64,000 nucleotides of DNA from Streptomyces narbonensis (GTDB lineage: Bacteria; Actinomycetota; Actinomycetes; Streptomycetales; Streptomycetaceae): contig NZ_BMSF01000016.1 of assembly GCF_014649015.1 (NCBI RefSeq), positions 94,331-158,330 of the forward strand, in the 5' to 3' direction. Positions 16,506 to 24,052 of the stretch are shown piece by piece. The position numbers and the translations under genes are program-made. The notes beneath the pieces were generated by a model. That model saw only the letters and a list, made by a program, of their open reading frames with translations. It made no database searches and was not told the origin of the DNA. Position 1 is the first letter of the stretch. Every line of letters starts with the position of its first letter.

Positions 16506-17087
16506 TCAGGGACGTGCGCGCCCGGTCGCGGGGCGACGGCGACCGCGGCGGGTCCTGCCCCATGGTTTGTAGACGGACAGAGCCGTCGCCGTGACCAGCA
16601 GCACGAGGGACACGCTCATGCTGATCACCAGCCGCAGGCCGAGGGATTCGGGGGCGTCGGGGGCGTCGGTCATCTCCGCCTGTACGCGCAGCCAGTGCTG
16701 GAGGAGGAAGTGGCCGTTCAGCATCAGGGCGACGGTGATGACGAGCTTGGTCACGATCCAGTAGTGCTTCAGCAGGCCCCACTGCGTCACCGCGGAGAGG
16801 AGCAGGCCCGTCAGGAGGGTCGTCCAGGCCGCCGCGGCGATCAGTTCGATCCCGAGGATCTCCATGACGACGCGGGTCGCGCGGACGACTCCGGCGTCTC
16901 CGGTGGAGAGCCCGACCAGCCCGAGGACCAGCTGGACGATCTCGATTCCCACCCAGCCGACCCCCACCGTGACGTGGAGGGTCAGGATCGCCTTGCGCCA
17001 TCGCGGGGGCAGGCGCCGGCCCCTTCCTGTGGCGGGGGCGGGGGCGGGGGCGGGCTCGGGGTGCTTCGTGATCGCGGTGTGCGTCAT
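16506..17087 (-). CDS. Four-helix membrane protein (DUF2269-like)
   Basis: 193 residues with a Pro/Ala N-terminus and four predicted helices (about 32-56, 70-98, 110-130, 150-168). The segments LHVTVGVGWVGIEIVQLVLG and HYWIVTKLVITVALMLNGHF resemble DUF2269-type membrane proteins; the assignment is tentative. ATG 17087 overlaps the stop of the upstream membrane protein (ATGA), so both are made together. Confidence 0.65.
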   Translation of the reverse strand: MTHTAITKHPEPAPAPAPATGRGRRLPPRWRKAILTLHVTVGVGWVGIEIVQLVLGLVGLSTGDAGVVRATRVVMEILGIELIAAAAWTTLLTGLLLSAVTQWGLLKHYWIVTKLVITVALMLNGHFLLQHWLRVQAEMTDAPDAPESLGLRLVISMSVSLVLLVTATALSVYKPWGRTRRGRRRPATGRARP

Positions 17088-18043
17088 GCGTCGAGCCTCC
17101 GGTCGTCGTCCGGGCCGCCGACGGGGGCGGCCTGGTGCGGTCCGTGGGTGGGTACCTGATCGATGGACGTGGTGGAAGCGGGGCTCTCCCGTACGGCCCG
17201 ACGTGCGCCGAACGCCCAGAACACCAGCGCGGGGGCCGTCGTGACGCCCGCGCTCACCGCGGCCGTGGTGGCCGGACCGGCGAAGGTGAGGCCGACGGCG
17301 GCCGCGGTGGTGACCAGCGCGGCGCCGACGGCGTACACGGCGACGGTGAAGCGGAGCAGACGGAGCCGTTCCGCCTCCGGCCGCCGGGTGCGGCTCAGGA
17401 GCCAGGCCAGGGAGGGCAGCAGCAGGACGGCATGCATGGTGACGGCATGGGCCGGGCGCAGGAAGCCCGCCGACCGGTAGGCCTCGGCCACTCGGCCGGC
17501 GCCCTCCAGCGTCAGCCCGTAGGCGATCATGACCGCTCCCGCCGCCATGGAGCCGGTGAGCGCCACGAGTCCGGCGCGGAGCGCGAGCCGCATGCTGGGG
17601 GCGACTGTCGGCTGGGGGCGCAGGGCGGCGACGGTGAGTGCGACGACGACGGCGATGAGGGTGACGCCGCCGGCCGCGAGGGCCCGGGTGACGAAGGTGT
17701 CGAAGGGGGTCTCGGTGTTGAAGTGCGAGGGGACGCCTCGCCACGCCTGAAGGGTGATCAGACCGGTCTCCAGCAGGGACGCCGCGGTGAACGCGCTCAG
17801 GAGGAGGGCGCGGGTCCGCGCGGGGAGGGCGAGGAGCCGGCAGATCCAGGTGACGGTCAGGACGCTGACTCCGAAGGACAGCCCGAAGGTGATCGGCTTC
17901 CGCCAGGAGACGGGGGCGTCCCACGGGCCGCCGTCGAGCGCGAGGACGAGCGTGTGGGAGGCGGCGGACGCGAGCAGCAGAAGGGCCGCGCCGACGGGGA
18001 TCCGCCGGACCGCGCGCGACCGTGCGGTCGGGGCGGTGGTCAC
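17084..18043 (-). CDS. Eight-helix membrane protein of unknown function
   Basis: 319 residues from GTG 18043 with about eight hydrophobic helices; characteristic segments are GGPWDAPVSWRKPITFGLSF and FLRPAHAVTMHAVLLLPSLAWL with conserved-looking His and Trp residues. No family is named with confidence. GGAG lies 10 nt before the GTG, and the GTG also overlaps the stop of a 27-codon ORF upstream. The gene is coupled to the four-helix protein downstream. Confidence 0.7.
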   Translation of the reverse strand: MTTAPTARSRAVRRIPVGAALLLLASAASHTLVLALDGGPWDAPVSWRKPITFGLSFGVSVLTVTWICRLLALPARTRALLLSAFTAASLLETGLITLQAWRGVPSHFNTETPFDTFVTRALAAGGVTLIAVVVALTVAALRPQPTVAPSMRLALRAGLVALTGSMAAGAVMIAYGLTLEGAGRVAEAYRSAGFLRPAHAVTMHAVLLLPSLAWLLSRTRRPEAERLRLLRFTVAVYAVGAALVTTAAAVGLTFAGPATTAAVSAGVTTAPALVFWAFGARRAVRESPASTTSIDQVPTHGPHQAAPVGGPDDDRRLDA

Positions 18044-18123
18044 GGGTTCACGACTCCGGTCGGTCGGGCCAGGGTGTCGCCTCGGAACGAGGTGACGCGG
18101 GAGTCCAATTGTGAGGTGACCAT
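18040..18123 (-). CDS. 27-codon upstream ORF, coupled to the membrane protein
   Basis: ATG 18123 has CTGGAG 5-6 nt upstream, a better ribosome site than that of the downstream gene. It encodes 27 residues starting MVTSQLDSRVTS and ends CCG TGA, where the TGA overlaps the GTG start of the membrane protein (GTGA). It may be a leader peptide controlling translation. Existence of the peptide is inferred only from these signals. Confidence 0.4.
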   Translation of the reverse strand: MVTSQLDSRVTSFRGDTLARPTGVVNP

Positions 18124-18410
18124 GACATCTCCAGTGGTATCGGCGAAGTGGGTGCGTCGAGGCGTCGCGCCGGGCGGTGCGGGCGGCGATCCCCGGCGTG
18201 CGACAGCCAGAATGCCGCCGCGTGGCGCCAGGGTCGTCCCGCGACGGGAGGCGGTGCCCCTACTCCACCGGGAGTACGGGTGCGGACGCGAACTCGTGGG
18301 CAGCGACCGGTTCGTCTCCCTGCGCACCGGACCTCACGGTCGACCCCATCGTGGCCACGGCAGACAGCCCCGCCATCCGCGCACTGGCCGAGACCGCCGC
18401 CGACGCCGGC

Positions 18411-18480
18411 CCCCGCTCCCCGCTCCCCGCTCCCCGCTCCCCGCTCCCCGCTCCCCGCTCCCCGCTCCCCGCTCCCCGCG
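18411..18480. repeat. Heptanucleotide repeat (CCCCGCT)9 plus one variant copy
   Basis: Nine perfect head-to-tail copies of CCCCGCT (18411-18473) and a tenth CCCCGCG copy. It lies 53 nt upstream of the response-regulator start, inside the divergent promoter region. Seven is not a multiple of the helical turn, so copy-number change would rotate flanking sites against each other. Confidence 0.95.
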
Positions 18481-18532
18481 ACGGTGTCGCCGCCCGGACT
18501 CCGCGTGAACACGCGAGGCTAGGGTGTGTGAC

Positions 18533-19204
18533 GTGCGCGTACTGCTCGTCGAGGACGACGAAGACCTCCGGTTCGGGGTGGCCGCCGCTCTGCGGGCCGC
18601 CGGGCTCGCCGTCGACGAGGCCGCCGATCTGCCCCGGGCCGACGAGGCGCTGTTCGTCACCGCGTACGACTGCGCGGTCTTCGACCGGATGCTGCCTTCG
18701 GGGGATGCCGCCGCCTACGTCGAGGAGCTGCGACGCGGCGGGCGCGACGTGCCCGTGCTGTTCCTGACGGCGCGCGACACCGTCGCGGACAGAGTGGAGG
18801 GCTTCGCGAGCGGGGGCGACGACTACCTCGTCAAGCCGTTCGCCGTCCCCGAACTGGTCGCGCGGGTGCGCAGCCTGTGCCGCCGCGCCGCCGCCGTGCG
18901 CCCGCCGGTGCACCACGTCGCCGACCTGGAGGTCGACACCGCCCGCCGGCACGTCCGGCGGGCCGGGGTGCTGCTCTCCCTCACCACCAGGGAGTTCGCC
19001 GTCCTCGAAGTCCTCGCGGCCCGCGGCGACCAGGCGGTCTCCCGCGCCGAGCTGATCGAGAGCTGCTGGGACGAGATGGCCGAACCGCAGTCGAACGTCC
19101 TGGAGGTGCTCGTCTCCCAGCTCCGCCGCAAGCTCGGAGCCCCGCCGCTGATCCACACCGTGCGCGGCGTCGGCTACCGGCTCGCGGCCGACGACGCCCG
19201 GTGA
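18533..19204 (+). CDS. OmpR-family response regulator
   Basis: 223 residues from GTG 18533 (GTG 18524, three codons upstream, also possible). The receiver has VEDDEDL, phospho-acceptor Asp in CAVFDRMLPSG, LTARD and YLVKPF; the winged-helix output domain covers about 125-220 with TTREFAVLEVLAAR and HTVRGVGYRLA. The stop overlaps the GTG of the kinase gene (GTGA). An 11-bp direct repeat upstream of the next lipoprotein gene may be its binding site. Confidence 0.93.
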   Translation: MRVLLVEDDEDLRFGVAAALRAAGLAVDEAADLPRADEALFVTAYDCAVFDRMLPSGDAAAYVEELRRGGRDVPVLFLTARDTVADRVEGFASGGDDYLVKPFAVPELVARVRSLCRRAAAVRPPVHHVADLEVDTARRHVRRAGVLLSLTTREFAVLEVLAARGDQAVSRAELIESCWDEMAEPQSNVLEVLVSQLRRKLGAPPLIHTVRGVGYRLAADDAR

Positions 19205-20595
19205 GGCCCGCGCACCGGCTCCGGAGGCTCACGCGCGGGGCGCGCGGGGCGCGGCCGCTCACGCCGACCGCGCGGGTGCTGCGGCTGCGCCGGCGGATCA
19301 GTCTGCTGTTCGCGCTGACGAGCGCCGTGGGACTGATCGCGATGGCCGTGCTCGCCGTGCGGAGCGACAGCGCCCGCTGGCGGGAGCAGCTCGACCACTC
19401 GATGGACGCGGACACCAGCTGGGCCCTCGGTCTCCTGGAGACCGACGAGAACGGGCGGCTGGCCACCGACGTCCTCGCGGACACGGTGAACACCGGCTGC
19501 CCGCCGCTGACCGTGCTCCTCGTGGCCGGCGACGGACCGGACGGCACGGGCGAGGCCCCGGGCCGCACCGGCGACGAACCGGGCCGTACGGACGGTGGCC
19601 TGACCGTCCAGCACGTGCCGTCCGCGCCGTGCCTGTCGGTGAGCCCTGGTGTGGTCCTGGAGGCCGGTCGCGCGGCGGTGCGGACCGGGGAGGCGCGCGG
19701 CTTCGACCGTCGTACGACGAACGGTGGGCCGGTACGGGTGTTCGCGCTGCCCTTCTACGCGCCGGAGGCGGCGGAGGACGAGGGTCCGCAGGGCGTCCTG
19801 GTGACGACGGCCGACGCGACGGCCGAACGGGACGACCACCGGAGGCTCGTATGGATCGTGACGGGCGGCTGCGCGCTGCTCGTTCTGCTGTCCGCCGCCG
19901 TCGGGCACGTGCTGTCGGGGCGTGCGGTCCGGCCCGCGCTCGCCGCGCTCGGTCAGCAGGAGGCATTCCTCGCGGACGCGGCGCACGACCTGCGGACCCC
20001 GGCCGCCTCGCTCCGGACGCTCGCGGAGACGGCGCTGCGCGGCGAGACCGACAGTACGGAGGTGCACCGGCGCACGCTGCGCCTCGCGGAGGGCATGGGC
20101 AGGCTGGTCGACGGGCTGCTCACCCGGGCCCGGCTGATGTCCGGCACGGCCATGCCGACCCGCCAGCCGCTGCGCCTGGACCAGTTGGCAGAGGCGGTCG
20201 TCGAGGAGGCCGCCGAGGGGGCCGCGGCGGGCCACCGCGTCCGCGTCGAGGCCGAGGAGACCGTCGTGGTCGCCGACCCGGACCTGGTGCGCCGGGCGGT
20301 CGGGAACCTCCTGGGCAACGCGCTCGCCCACGGCCACGCGCCCGGGGTTCCGGCGGACGTGCTGGTCACGGTGGCCCGGGACGGCACGCTGACGGTCGAG
20401 GACGCGGGTCCCGGCCTGCCGCCGGAGGTCGCCGACGCCCTGTTCGAGCGCTTCCGCAGCGGATCCGGGTCCACGGGCCTCGGCCTGTCCATCGCCTCCT
20501 GGGTCGCCCACGCCCACGGCGGCACGCTCACTGCCGGGCGCGGGCAGCTCGGCGGCGCCCGATTCGTCCTGCGGCTCCCGACGTCCGCGAACTGA
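19201..20595 (+). CDS. Sensor histidine kinase of the OmpR-type pair
   Basis: 464 residues: cytoplasmic start, helix 1 (about 33-53), an extracytoplasmic domain of about 160 residues, helix 2 (about 216-238), a HisKA box with FLADAAHDLRTPAAS (His262), and a HATPase (GNLLGNALAHG, VEDAGPGLPP, GSTGLGLSI). The sensor domain has only two cysteines (Cys100 and Cys144), which could form a disulfide. No HAMP domain is evident. GTG 19201 overlaps the regulator stop. The downstream gene encodes an exported hydrolase that the pair may control. Confidence 0.92.
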   Translation: MRPAHRLRRLTRGARGARPLTPTARVLRLRRRISLLFALTSAVGLIAMAVLAVRSDSARWREQLDHSMDADTSWALGLLETDENGRLATDVLADTVNTGCPPLTVLLVAGDGPDGTGEAPGRTGDEPGRTDGGLTVQHVPSAPCLSVSPGVVLEAGRAAVRTGEARGFDRRTTNGGPVRVFALPFYAPEAAEDEGPQGVLVTTADATAERDDHRRLVWIVTGGCALLVLLSAAVGHVLSGRAVRPALAALGQQEAFLADAAHDLRTPAASLRTLAETALRGETDSTEVHRRTLRLAEGMGRLVDGLLTRARLMSGTAMPTRQPLRLDQLAEAVVEEAAEGAAAGHRVRVEAEETVVVADPDLVRRAVGNLLGNALAHGHAPGVPADVLVTVARDGTLTVEDAGPGLPPEVADALFERFRSGSGSTGLGLSIASWVAHAHGGTLTAGRGQLGGARFVLRLPTSAN

Positions 20596-20716
20596 GCCCC
20601 ACCGCAAGCCCCGCCGCACGCCCGCCGCAAGCCCGCCGCCCACCGCCTCTCCGCTCCCGCTCCCAGCCCCAGCCCCGGCCCCAGCCCCGGACCCGGCCCC
20701 GGACCCTGCCGCGGCC

Positions 20717-20738
20717 CTCAGCAAATCCTCAGCATCCG
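20717..20738 (+). promoter_or_regulatory. 11-bp direct repeat, candidate response-regulator site
   Basis: CTCAGCAAATC is followed exactly one helical turn later by CTCAGCATCCG (CTCAGCA at 20717 and 20728), about 45-60 nt before the hydrolase start. Tandem sites with 11-bp period are typical for OmpR-family regulators, and such a regulator is encoded just upstream. Immediately before it (20656-20710) is an imperfect hexamer repeat of CCCAGC/CCCGGC type. Confidence 0.5.
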
Positions 20739-20780
20739 CGCGTGATCCTTCCCTGGACCGACCACCCATGGGAGTACTCC

Positions 20781-22442
20781 GTGTTCACCGCCCCCACCCG
20801 CCGCCGCGCCCTCGTCCTCGCTCTCGCCGTGCTCGGCACCACCTCCCTCGCCGCCTGTACGGCCGGCGCCGGGCCGGACGGGAAGCGGCCGGGAAGTTCC
20901 GCCTCCGCCCCGGCCGACCCCGCCTCCCGCCCCGACCTGCGGCGCTTCTACGGCCAGAAGCTCGACTGGCGGCCCTGCGGAGCCCACCGGTGCGCCTCGC
21001 TCACGGTCCCTAGGGACTACTCCCGCCCCGGCGACGGCAAGACCTTCGTGCTGCCGGTGGCGAAGGCCGCCACCGCGGTCGCCGGGAAGCGTGTCGGCTC
21101 GCTCGTGCTCAACCCCGGTGGACCGGGCGAGCGCGGAGAGCGGCTGATCAGGGACGGCGTCGCCGAGGACATCGGCCGGAGCGTGCGCGAGCGGTTCGAC
21201 ATCGTGTCCTTCGACCCGCGCGGTGTCGGCGAGAGCAAGCCCGCGCTGACGTGCACGGTCGCGGCCGACTCCGATTCCGGCTCCGCCGAGGCCCCGGAGG
21301 AGGAAGAGGCCGGCGCCGCCGTGCCCCTCCACCCCCGGACCGCGTCCGAACGCGCCGACGCCCTCGCGAGCGCCCGGGCGACGGCCGCCGGCTGCCGCGC
21401 GGCAAGCGGTCCGCTGCTCCCCCACGTCGGGACGGACGACGCCGCCCGCGACCTGGACGTGCTGCGGGCGGCCCTCGGCGAGCGACGGCTGACGTACGTC
21501 GGCTGGTCGTACGGCACGAGCCTGGGCACCTCGTACGCCGAGCAGTTCCCACGCCGCGTACGGGCGATGGTCCTGGACGGGGCCGTCGACCCCTCGCTCG
21601 ACTGGCGCCAGCGCATGACGGGCCAGGCCACGGGGTTCCGGAAGGCCGTGGAGGAGTACGCCGCGTCCTGCGCCGAAGCGGTCGGTGACGCCTGCCCCGG
21701 CTCGACGCCCCAGGAGATACGCGCGCTGATCGACCGTCTCCTGGAGCGGACCGGCCGCGAGCCGCTGCCCGTCGACGGCTCCGCGTACGGTCTCGACGCC
21801 CCCGCCCTGGTCTCGGCGCTCAGTCTGTCCATGTACACCCCGGAGGCGCAGTGGCAGGCCCTGTCCGAGGCGCTCGTCGCGGCCGGCGAAGGGGACGGGA
21901 CGCGGCTGGCGGCCCTGGCGGCGGGCGAGGAGGAGAGCGAGGAACCCGGCGCTGAGGAATCCGGGGACCCCACAGGGACCGACGCGTCCGAGGGAGCGGC
22001 CGAGAGCGGTACGGACGGCGTGCCCGAGGACAACACCGACGCGGCCCTGATCGCGATCAACTGCCTGGACGTCCCCCATCCGCGAGACGCCAAGGCCTAC
22101 TGGGACGCCCTCGCCCCCGCGGAGAGGGCGGCGGGGGCCTACGGCACCACGGGCGTGACGAGCGAACTGGTCTGTGCAGACCTGCCGCCCGGTGCCGGGC
22201 GCCCGCACCGGGTGAAGGCCGAGGGCGTGCCGCCGGTGCTGGTCGTGGGGACGGCGGGCGACCCGGCCACGCCGTACGGGGAGGCCGTGAGCCTGGCGCG
22301 CCAGTTCCCCGGCGGGATGCTGCTGTCGTTCGACGCCCCCGGTCACACCGGTTACGGCCGCAGCGAGTGTGTCGACAGGAAGGTCGAGGCGTACCTGATC
22401 TCGCTCACGAAGGTCCTGCCCGGCACGACATGCACCGCGTGA
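20781..22442 (+). CDS. Secreted alpha/beta hydrolase lipoprotein (tripeptidyl aminopeptidase-like)
   Basis: 553 residues. The signal peptide ends in a lipobox (SLAAC, Cys about 26). The hydrolase has the oxyanion region VLNPGGPGERG, nucleophile motif GWSYGTSLG, and a C-terminal TAP-like domain with VVGTAGDPATPYGEAV (Asp) and DAPGHTGYGRSEC (His), so the triad is complete. It belongs to the Streptomyces Tap/Slp exported peptidases. An acidic insertion (EEESEEPGAEESGDPTG) near residues 383-400 is unusual. GTG 20781 follows GGGAG. It ends 3 nt from the convergent WS/DGAT gene. Confidence 0.9.
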   Translation: MFTAPTRRRALVLALAVLGTTSLAACTAGAGPDGKRPGSSASAPADPASRPDLRRFYGQKLDWRPCGAHRCASLTVPRDYSRPGDGKTFVLPVAKAATAVAGKRVGSLVLNPGGPGERGERLIRDGVAEDIGRSVRERFDIVSFDPRGVGESKPALTCTVAADSDSGSAEAPEEEEAGAAVPLHPRTASERADALASARATAAGCRAASGPLLPHVGTDDAARDLDVLRAALGERRLTYVGWSYGTSLGTSYAEQFPRRVRAMVLDGAVDPSLDWRQRMTGQATGFRKAVEEYAASCAEAVGDACPGSTPQEIRALIDRLLERTGREPLPVDGSAYGLDAPALVSALSLSMYTPEAQWQALSEALVAAGEGDGTRLAALAAGEEESEEPGAEESGDPTGTDASEGAAESGTDGVPEDNTDAALIAINCLDVPHPRDAKAYWDALAPAERAAGAYGTTGVTSELVCADLPPGAGRPHRVKAEGVPPVLVVGTAGDPATPYGEAVSLARQFPGGMLLSFDAPGHTGYGRSECVDRKVEAYLISLTKVLPGTTCTA

Positions 22443-22445
22443 CGT

Positions 22446-23816
22446 TCACGGGTCCAGCAGGTCGAGTTCGGCGGTGAACGCGGCGGCGAGCGCGTCGAGG
22501 TCGGGGACGGCCTCGCCGTCGGCGACGAGACCGATGTAAACCTGGCCCCCGTAGGGGGACATGGCGACGGCGAGGGACTGGCCGCGCGCGAGCGGCGCCA
22601 TGGGGAAGAGCGCGCGCAGCGGGGCGCCGCCGAGGGAGAGCGCGGAGCGGGGCAGCGGCACCTGGGTGACGAGGAGGTCGAAGAGGAGCCGGGCGGCGCC
22701 GGAGGCCAGGGGCGCGCCGAAGCGGTGCGCGAGCGGAGGGAGCCGGTCGGCCAGGAGGGCGACGGCGCCCGCGCCCCTGGAGGGGCCGGCGGCCTTGTTC
22801 CGGTCCATCGCCAGCCGTACGGCGGCGAGTCGGGCCTCCGGGTCGGGTTCGGTGACGGGCAGGTCGAGGAGGTAACCGGAGAGGCTGTTGCCGGGTCCGG
22901 AGCCGGGTGTGCCGGGGCGGCGGCGGGAGACGGGCACGAGCGCCCGGGGGTCGGTGCCGGGCAGCGGCAGGCCGCGCCCGTCGAACCAGCGGCGCAGGGC
23001 TCCGGCGGCGACCGCGAGGAGGACGTCGTTGGCGGTGCCGCCCGTGGTGCGGCGGATCCGGTGGACGCGGTCGAGGGGCAGGGTCGCGGTCGCGAGCCGG
23101 CGCGTACCGCTGGATTCGGCGGTGAGTACGGCGGCGGGGTCGTCGAGGCGGCCGGCGCGGGCGACGGAGGAGCCGAGGACCGAGGCCCCGACCTCGACGG
23201 CCCGGCCGAGGTCCCCGAGCCGGGCCCGGGCGAGGCCGAGGAGGCTGCCGGGGTCGGGGAGCCAGGAGCGCGGGGGTACGGGGCGGGGGCGGCGCGCGGG
23301 GCGGCGGCCGGCGGCGATCTCGTCGAAGATCCCGGCACCGATGGCGACGGCCCGCATGCCGTCGGCGAGGGCGTGGTGGAGCTTGACGAGGACGGCGAAG
23401 GAGCCGTCGGGGGCGCCGGTGAGCAGGTACATCTCCCAGGGAGGCAGGCCGCGTTCGACGGGGCTCTCCATGAGTTCGGCGGCGATCCGGGTGGCCTCGG
23501 CGGGGAAGTCGGCGCCGGGGAGGGTGATCTCGCGGACGTGGCGGCTCACGTCGAAGTCCGGGTCGGCGCTCCAGGCGGCGCCGCCGACGGGGAGCAGGAC
23601 GTCGCGCACGCGCATCCGGAGCCGCGGGACGGCGGCGGCGCGGCGGGCGAGCAGGTCCAGGACGTCCAGCGGCGGCTCGTGGCCCGGACCGCCGGGGACG
23701 GGCCCGAAGTGGGCGAGGGCGCCGAGGTGCAGGGGGTGGGTGGGCGATTCCAGATGCCAGAAGGCCAGGTCCAGGGGTGCCAGTAGCTCGGTGCTGCTGC
23801 TCAAGGGTGTCCTCAC
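22446..23816 (-). CDS. WS/DGAT wax ester synthase/diacylglycerol acyltransferase
   Basis: 456 residues. The active-site HHxxxDG motif is HHALADG (147-153). Other family segments are PLDLAFWHLESPTHPLHLGA at the N-terminus, TANDVLLAVAAGALRRW, and a C-terminal VYIGLVADGEAVPDLD. These enzymes make triacylglycerol or wax esters from acyl-CoA in storage-lipid synthesis. GTG 23816 is chosen; a TTG five codons further in could also start it. A block of 16-17 bp repeats lies upstream. Confidence 0.9.
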   Translation of the reverse strand: MRTPLSSSTELLAPLDLAFWHLESPTHPLHLGALAHFGPVPGGPGHEPPLDVLDLLARRAAAVPRLRMRVRDVLLPVGGAAWSADPDFDVSRHVREITLPGADFPAEATRIAAELMESPVERGLPPWEMYLLTGAPDGSFAVLVKLHHALADGMRAVAIGAGIFDEIAAGRRPARRPRPVPPRSWLPDPGSLLGLARARLGDLGRAVEVGASVLGSSVARAGRLDDPAAVLTAESSGTRRLATATLPLDRVHRIRRTTGGTANDVLLAVAAGALRRWFDGRGLPLPGTDPRALVPVSRRRPGTPGSGPGNSLSGYLLDLPVTEPDPEARLAAVRLAMDRNKAAGPSRGAGAVALLADRLPPLAHRFGAPLASGAARLLFDLLVTQVPLPRSALSLGGAPLRALFPMAPLARGQSLAVAMSPYGGQVYIGLVADGEAVPDLDALAAAFTAELDLLDP

Positions 23817-23940
23817 GTCCTGCGCGGAGAGGCGGGAGAACGAAGTCAATCGCGTACCGACAGTTACGGTCAAGTACGATCACTTCACGCTAAGTTAACA
23901 TCTTCGGTTCGCCGTCTGTCGGCAGGCTCACCTCGCGGGG

Positions 23941-24052
23941 TTCACCCAGGCCGTTCATTCACCCAGACCGTTCGTTCAATCAGGCTTTCGCTCAATCAGG
24001 CCTTCGCTCAATCAGGCCTTCGTTCACTCAAGCCGTTCGTTCACTCAGGCCG
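23941..24052. repeat. About seven tandem 16-17 bp repeats
   Basis: Imperfect copies of GTTCGTTCAATCAGGC, TTCGCTCAATCAGGCC and TTCGTTCACTCAAGCC run head to tail between the WS/DGAT promoter side and the phosphatase 3' end. The block is clearly less GC-rich than its surroundings. The phosphatase stop codon (24041-24043) lies inside the last units, so the repeat has grown into or supplied the end of that gene. Confidence 0.9.
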
